Source of the DNA: Candidatus Hodarchaeota archaeon
GTDB lineage: Archaea; Asgardarchaeota; Heimdallarchaeia; Hodarchaeales; Hodarchaeaceae
Assembly: GCA_016840305.1 (NCBI GenBank)
Contig: JAEOSP010000091.1
Coordinates: 1 to 27,964 of the forward strand
DNA length: 27,964 nt
Direction of reading: 5' to 3'
Part shown: positions 24,473 to 27,964 of the stretch, piece by piece
Layout of the letters: each line of letters opens with the position of its first letter
Position numbering within the stretch: position 1 is the stretch's first letter
The notes under the pieces: generated by a model
What the model saw: only the letters and a program-made list of their open reading frames with translations
What the model was told of the DNA's origin: nothing
The model's database searches: none
Position numbers and translations under genes: made by a program

Positions 24473-24655
24473 TCATGATGCTGGACGGTCGAAACAACGA
24501 GATTTTGTCTTCAAATTTGAAGAGGGGGTAGTGAGGGTATATAAGACGCCGTTGAAATTTAGATATTCTATTGCTAAACGGAGTCGATTGTTCTGTGTTA
24601 TCTGAGCGATTCTTTTATCAACAATTTCTTCTGATAATGAACTCTGCGATTTCAT
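24473..24655 (-). CDS. Small protein B, 60 residues, 'IEYLNFNG' type
   Basis: A small ORF of unknown function in a stretch that otherwise lacks genes. ATG 24655 is preceded by AGTGAGG with 6-nt spacing, a good ribosome-binding site. The central part reads as a helix (RLRLAIEYLNFNG) followed by strands, with a basic Cys-containing tail. It resembles the small ORF just upstream (24829-24978): both have T-Q near the start of the helix, then I-x-Y-L-N-(Y/F)-N-G, and both have GTGAGGA before the ATG. Three of the six shared motif residues use different codons, consistent with selection on protein. The 'IxYLxxNG' phrase recalls the first helix of winged-helix domains, but the ORF looks too short for a full one. 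A 13-bp repeat lies upstream. Confidence 0.45.
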   Translation of the reverse strand: MKSQSSLSEEIVDKRIAQITQNNRLRLAIEYLNFNGVLYTLTTPSSNLKTKSRCFDRPAS

Positions 24656-24683
24656 TGGTTTCCTCACTATTTTACATTAGAAA

Positions 24684-24720
24684 TCTCACAGTAATATCTC
24701 ATAGTAATACTCTCATAATA
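24684..24720. repeat. 13-bp tandem direct repeat upstream of small protein B
   Basis: TCTCACAGTAATA (24684-24696) is followed directly by TCTCATAGTAATA (24697-24709), one extra C, and a partial third copy TCTCATAATA (24711-24720). It lies 29-65 nt upstream of ATG 24655 of the minus-strand small ORF, where promoter and operator elements would be expected. Confidence 0.6.
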
Positions 24721-24828
24721 TCATTTCAACTTATCATTCTTGCCGACGAAAAAGAGAAAAAGAGAAAAGTGAAGGATACGACTGGCAGAAGGAAAACCAA
24801 ACGTTAACTACTCGTAATAAAATGGCAA

Positions 24829-24978
24829 TTAATATGCTGATGAACTGATAACCTTTAAGATGCTCTTATCGTCATCCTTTATTGTGGTTCTGACCGATGA
24901 AAAAACAGGGCCATTATAATTCAGGTAAGATATTGTTGTTTTGAGTTGTTCTTGTGTTGGGCGTATAAGAGAAGCCAT
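24829..24978 (-). CDS. Small protein A, 49 residues, 'ISYLNYNG' type
   Basis: Read by hand from the reverse strand: ATG at 24978, 49 codons, TAA at 24831-24829. GTGAGGA stands 8-9 nt before the ATG, and a TATA element CTTATAAG lies at 25015-25022, spaced as in front of htpG. The sequence opens MASLIRPTQEQLK, continues with ISYLNYNGPVF and an acidic KDDDK segment, and ends SSSAY. It resembles small protein B about 170 nt downstream on the same strand, so the two may be a tandem duplicate. No function can be assigned. It lies 114 nt past the end of the ABC exporter operon but appears to have its own promoter. Confidence 0.5.
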   Translation of the reverse strand: MASLIRPTQEQLKTTISYLNYNGPVFSSVRTTIKDDDKSILKVISSSAY

Positions 24979-25014
24979 AAAAATATCCTCACTTCATATC
25001 TAAATGAAACGAGC

Positions 25015-25022
25015 CTTATAAG
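25015..25022 (-). promoter_or_regulatory. TATA element for small protein A
   Basis: CTTATAAG lies 37-44 nt upstream of ATG 24978 on the minus strand. The same octamer occupies the corresponding place before htpG (17896-17903), which supports a functional promoter for the small ORF. Confidence 0.4.
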
Positions 25023-25066
25023 ATGCATTAACACCTGGGTAGTACGTGGATATACATCTTCACCAA

Positions 25067-25082
25067 GATGGGGAATCCCATC
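25067..25082 (-). terminator. Hairpin just after the ABC exporter operon
   Basis: GATGGG (25067-25072) and CCCATC (25077-25082) form a perfect 6-bp stem with a 4-nt loop, starting 11 nt after the TGA of the exporter gene on the minus strand. No U-run follows, so it is a possible RNA end or stability element rather than a proven terminator. Confidence 0.3.
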
Positions 25083-25092
25083 GTTGAACATT

Positions 25093-26910
25093 TCAAAATT
25101 CTATTTCTGGTGCTCGCTCAAATTGACTGCTGTATAATTCAGCATAGAATCCTCCACGTGAAAGCAACTCTTTATGGTTACCCTGCTCTACAATATCACC
25201 ATCCCGCATAACAAGTATCAAATCAGCATCTCGGATTGTAGATAAACGATGTGCTATGACAAAACTTGTACGAGACTTCGTCAAATCATCCATAGCTTTC
25301 TGAATTAGTATTTCTGTACGGGTATCAACAGAGCTGGTAGCTTCATCGAGGATTAATATCTTAGGATCAGATAAAACAGCTCTTGCTATTGTCAAGAGTT
25401 GCATCTGACCCTGTGATATATTACTGGTTTCTTCGTTGAGAACCATATTGTAACCTTCAGGTAAAGTGTGAACAAAATGATCTGCATGAGCTGCACGAGC
25501 AGCAGCAATAACTTCTTCGTCAGTTGCATCATTTCTTCCATATCGGATATTCTCCATGATGGCATCATTGAAGAGCCAAGTATCCTGAAGAACCATACCA
25601 AATATCTGACGCAAATCTTGTCTTGTGAATTCGCTGATGTCGTTACCATCAACCAAAATCTTGCCATTATTAACATCATAAAAACGCATGAGCAGTTTAA
25701 CGATAGTAGTTTTACCTGCACCTGTTGGGCCAACGATAGCTACCTTTTGACCAGGTTTAGCAACTGCAGAGAAGTTATTAATAATGATTTTATCAGGATT
25801 ATACCCGAATTGAACGTTTTTGAATTCTACTTGTCCAGTTACTGTTTTAAGCTTTTTAGGTCTTTCCGTATCTGGAATTTCTTCTTCTTCTTCTAGAAAT
25901 TCAAATACACGGTCAGCAGCAGCAGCTGTTTGTTGGAGGATGTTGGAAATATTGGCTAATTGGGCCAATGGTTGATTGAACGAGCGAATATATTGTATAA
26001 AGGCTTGGATATCACCGACCTTGATAGCGTTAGTGATAGCTAACCAGCCACCAGTAATAGCTACTAATACATATCCCAGATTTCCAATGAATGTCATAAT
26101 TGGCATCATTAAACCAGAAAGGAAAGAAGATTTCCAAGCAGAAGAATAAAGAGTATTATTAAACTCAGTAAATTTTTCGATACTTTTCTCCTCACCATTA
26201 AAGGATTTCATCACGATGTGTCCACCATACATTTCTTCGACGTGGCCGTTGACATGTCCCAAGAAGTCCTGTTGCTGTTTGAAAAACTTCTGAGATTTAC
26301 TGATGATTAACCCCATGAGAATTAGAGTAAGTGGGATGGTTACTAATGCCACCAAAGTCATTAACCAACTAATAGATAGCATCATGATTAATACACCAAT
26401 GACTGTTACAACTGAAGTAATAATTTGAGTAAGACTTTGACTTAAAGTTTGATTGATTGTGTCTACATCGTTTGTAAGACGAGAGAGAACTTCTCCTTGT
26501 GTTGTGCTATCAAAGTACTTTAGTGGGAGTCGATTAATCTTCTCAGAAATGTCCTTACGAAATCGGTAGGTGATATTTGTTGAAACATCTGCCATTACCC
26601 ATCCTGAAACGAAGCTAAATAGTGTTGAAAGCAAGTATAGTCCGAGTGTGACGAGTAAAATAAGACCTATCATTTCGAAATCAATAGAACCTGTTCCACT
26701 AATTTGGGCTATTACACCCTCAAATAATTTGGTTGTGGCTTCACCGAGTATCTTGGGGCCTACAATTGTAGCAGTTGTAGACGCGATTGCAAACAAGAAA
26801 ACGACTAAAAAACTTCGTTTGTAGTTACTCACGTATTTTATCAGTTTTTTCATCGTACCACGGAAATTACGGGCCTTTCGGTCATCAATTCTTCCCCTAC
26901 GATGCATCAT
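25093..26910 (-). CDS. ABC exporter subunit B (MdlB/LmrD-like, permease-ATPase fusion)
   Basis: A 605-residue half-transporter. A six-helix exporter domain (about 30-330) is followed by an ATPase domain (360-600) with Walker A GPTGAGKT (394-401), Q-loop LQDTWLF, signature ISQGQ (498-502), Walker B ILILDE (518-523) with catalytic Glu523, and switch His554 in AHR. The signature departs from LSGGQ, while Walker B Glu and His are intact. The ATG overlaps the stop of the upstream subunit by 4 nt (ATGA), and GGAGG lies 6 nt upstream, so translation is coupled. It most likely forms a heterodimer with that subunit, exporting a lipid-like or hydrophobic compound. The N-terminus is short and basic. Confidence 0.93.
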   Translation of the reverse strand: MMHRRGRIDDRKARNFRGTMKKLIKYVSNYKRSFLVVFLFAIASTTATIVGPKILGEATTKLFEGVIAQISGTGSIDFEMIGLILLVTLGLYLLSTLFSFVSGWVMADVSTNITYRFRKDISEKINRLPLKYFDSTTQGEVLSRLTNDVDTINQTLSQSLTQIITSVVTVIGVLIMMLSISWLMTLVALVTIPLTLILMGLIISKSQKFFKQQQDFLGHVNGHVEEMYGGHIVMKSFNGEEKSIEKFTEFNNTLYSSAWKSSFLSGLMMPIMTFIGNLGYVLVAITGGWLAITNAIKVGDIQAFIQYIRSFNQPLAQLANISNILQQTAAAADRVFEFLEEEEEIPDTERPKKLKTVTGQVEFKNVQFGYNPDKIIINNFSAVAKPGQKVAIVGPTGAGKTTIVKLLMRFYDVNNGKILVDGNDISEFTRQDLRQIFGMVLQDTWLFNDAIMENIRYGRNDATDEEVIAAARAAHADHFVHTLPEGYNMVLNEETSNISQGQMQLLTIARAVLSDPKILILDEATSSVDTRTEILIQKAMDDLTKSRTSFVIAHRLSTIRDADLILVMRDGDIVEQGNHKELLSRGGFYAELYSSQFERAPEIEF

Positions 26911-27964
26911 AGTAATTCCTCCATACTATGCTGCGATAGAACAATTTCCTTGTAAGTCACACAGTTTTCCATTAATTCCGAGTGGGTACCTTGACCAACA
27001 ATTCTCCCTTTATCAAGAACAATAATATTCTCGGCATTCTTTATAGTAGAGACACGCTGTGTTACAATTAGTATTGTACTACCCATGACGTTTGTTTTTA
27101 GTGCTTTACGTAATGAAGCATCGGTCTTGAAATCTAGTGCTGAGAAACTATCATCCAGAATATAAATTGGCGGTTTTTTTAATAGTGCACGAGCAATAGA
27201 CAACCTTTGCTTTTGTCCCCCTGAAACATTCATCCCACCTTGAGAGATTTCAGTTTCCATCCCATCAGAACTCGAATTTACAAACTCAGCGGCTTGAGCG
27301 ATGCTTATTGCTGATTGCATTTCTTCTTTACTCGTGTTCTCATCTGCGTAAAGAAGATTGCTCTCGATTGTACCGGAAAACAGCACACTCTTTTGAGGAA
27401 CGTATCCAATCTTATCCCTAAGATCATATTGTGTGACTTCGCGAATATCCATACCATCTATTTGGATCGATCCTGAAGTGACTTCATAGAAGCGTGGGAT
27501 CAAATTGACAACCGTGGATTTACCCGCACCAGTAGCACCTATAAATGCTGTAGTTTGATTTGGATAAGCAGTGAAAGATATATTATGTAATGCATCTCCT
27601 TCTGCACCAGGGTAGCGGAAAGTTACATTTCTGAATTCAATGGTTCCATTGAAGGCTGAAGAAAACTCTTTGGGTTTTTCAGGATCCTCAATAACTGGTT
27701 TGGTTTCCAATACTTTAGAAATACGTCCAGCAGATACTGCAGCACGGGGCATAATAATAAGCATCATTGATAACATAAGGAAAGCCATCACGATTTGCAT
27801 GGCATACTGTATGAAGGCCAGCATATCCCCGACCTGCATTTCTGCATCTGCTATCAGATGACCACCAACCCAAATAATTGAAATCATGAGTAAATTCATG
27901 ATTAGCATCATCAAGGGCATGACGATCACCATTAAACGGTTAATAAAAAGACTAACATCTGTTA
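26907..27964 (-). CDS. ABC exporter subunit A (MdlA/LmrC-like), 5' end beyond window
   Basis: The reading frame stays open to the window edge, so the N-terminus and first membrane helices are missing; the ATG at 27932 is internal. The visible part holds the last helices of the exporter domain and a complete ATPase: Walker A GATGAGKS, Q-loop VPQKSVLF, a canonical signature VSGGQ, Walker B YILDDSFSALD with Asp in place of the catalytic Glu, and TQRVSTI with Gln in place of the switch His. These two changes make its own ATP site weak or inactive, as in one subunit of known heterodimeric exporters. It is translationally coupled to the downstream subunit. Substrate unknown. Confidence 0.92.
   Translation of the reverse strand, partial: TDVSLFINRLMVIVMPLMMLIMNLLMISIIWVGGHLIADAEMQVGDMLAFIQYAMQIVMAFLMLSMMLIIMPRAAVSAGRISKVLETKPVIEDPEKPKEFSSAFNGTIEFRNVTFRYPGAEGDALHNISFTAYPNQTTAFIGATGAGKSTVVNLIPRFYEVTSGSIQIDGMDIREVTQYDLRDKIGYVPQKSVLFSGTIESNLLYADENTSKEEMQSAISIAQAAEFVNSSSDGMETEISQGGMNVSGGQKQRLSIARALLKKPPIYILDDSFSALDFKTDASLRKALKTNVMGSTILIVTQRVSTIKNAENIIVLDKGRIVGQGTHSELMENCVTYKEIVLSQHSMEELL

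Noticed and set aside
24571..24807. Plus-strand ORF of 78 codons in the gene-poor stretch
   Set aside because: It runs antisense across small protein B and its repeat, has no ribosome-binding site, and its composition follows the purine-rich tract at 24746-24775 rather than protein-like sequence.
24946..25137. 63-codon plus-strand ORF at the end of the ABC gene
   Set aside because: It is antisense to both small protein A's start region and the exporter 3' end, and has no ribosome-binding site.
25392..25896. ORFs on both strands inside the ABC exporter gene
   Set aside because: They overlap the intact ATPase domain in other frames, have no start signals and show no recognisable motif.
1..27964. 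CRISPR arrays, insertion sequences, rRNA or tRNA genes
   Set aside because: No regularly spaced repeats, transposase motifs or terminal inverted repeats, and no convincing structured RNA genes, were found on reading both strands; a covariance-model search would be needed to exclude small RNAs.

Overview
The window comes from an AT-rich, gene-dense archaeal chromosome, most likely from an Asgard (Promethearchaeota) lineage. This is inferred from gene content; no rRNA or tRNA gene is present to confirm it. The archaeal signs are a geranylgeranyl-reductase-family flavoprotein, a fused phosphoglucose/phosphomannose isomerase and TATA-type promoters. The Asgard signs are a Rab/Ras-like small GTPase and a large protein whose N-terminus resembles the longin/roadblock-like domains common in Asgard proteomes. 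Bacterial-type genes are mixed in: HtpG/Hsp90, a citrate lyase alpha-like CoA-transferase and a heterodimeric ABC exporter. Many genes have Shine-Dalgarno-like sequences, and several use TTG or GTG starts.

Layout. 1-2.7 kb (+): PGI/PMI and geranylgeranyl reductase. 2.75-5.3 kb (-): a large protein of unknown function with a longin-like N-terminus. 5.4-7.3 kb (+): a GT-C-like membrane glycosyltransferase and a rhomboid protease, 10 nt apart. 7.3-8.9 kb (-): a thioredoxin-V4R-V4R fusion. 9.07-9.8 kb (+): an unknown gene. 9.8-12.2 kb: a divergent citrate pair (CitF-like CoA-transferase and a compact citryl-CoA lyase). 12.2-13.5 kb (-): a CPA2-type antiporter. 13.5-16 kb: a divergent flavoenzyme pair (an FNR/TrxR-like protein lacking CxxC, and a GMC-like oxidoreductase with a four-Cys cluster). 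16-17.9 kb (-): HtpG. 18-19.4 kb (+): rubredoxin and flavodiiron protein. 19.6-20.3 kb (+): a membrane protein. 20.3-23.2 kb (-): an SDR, a small GTPase and an M28 peptidase. 23.4-24.4 kb (+): an aldo/keto reductase. 24.4-25.1 kb: a gene-poor stretch holding two previously unlisted, related small ORFs on the minus strand and a 13-bp tandem repeat. 25.1-28 kb (-): a two-subunit ABC exporter, with the upstream subunit cut by the window edge.

How the genes may work together. CitF plus the citryl-CoA lyase could split citrate to oxaloacetate, acetyl-CoA and acetate without the bacterial acyl-carrier subunit CitD. Rubredoxin plus flavodiiron protein is a standard O2/NO-scavenging pair of anaerobes. 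The least described parts are the paired 'YLNxNG' small ORFs with their repeat, the Trx-V4R-V4R fusion, the 856-residue longin-like protein and the carrier-less citrate cleavage pair.
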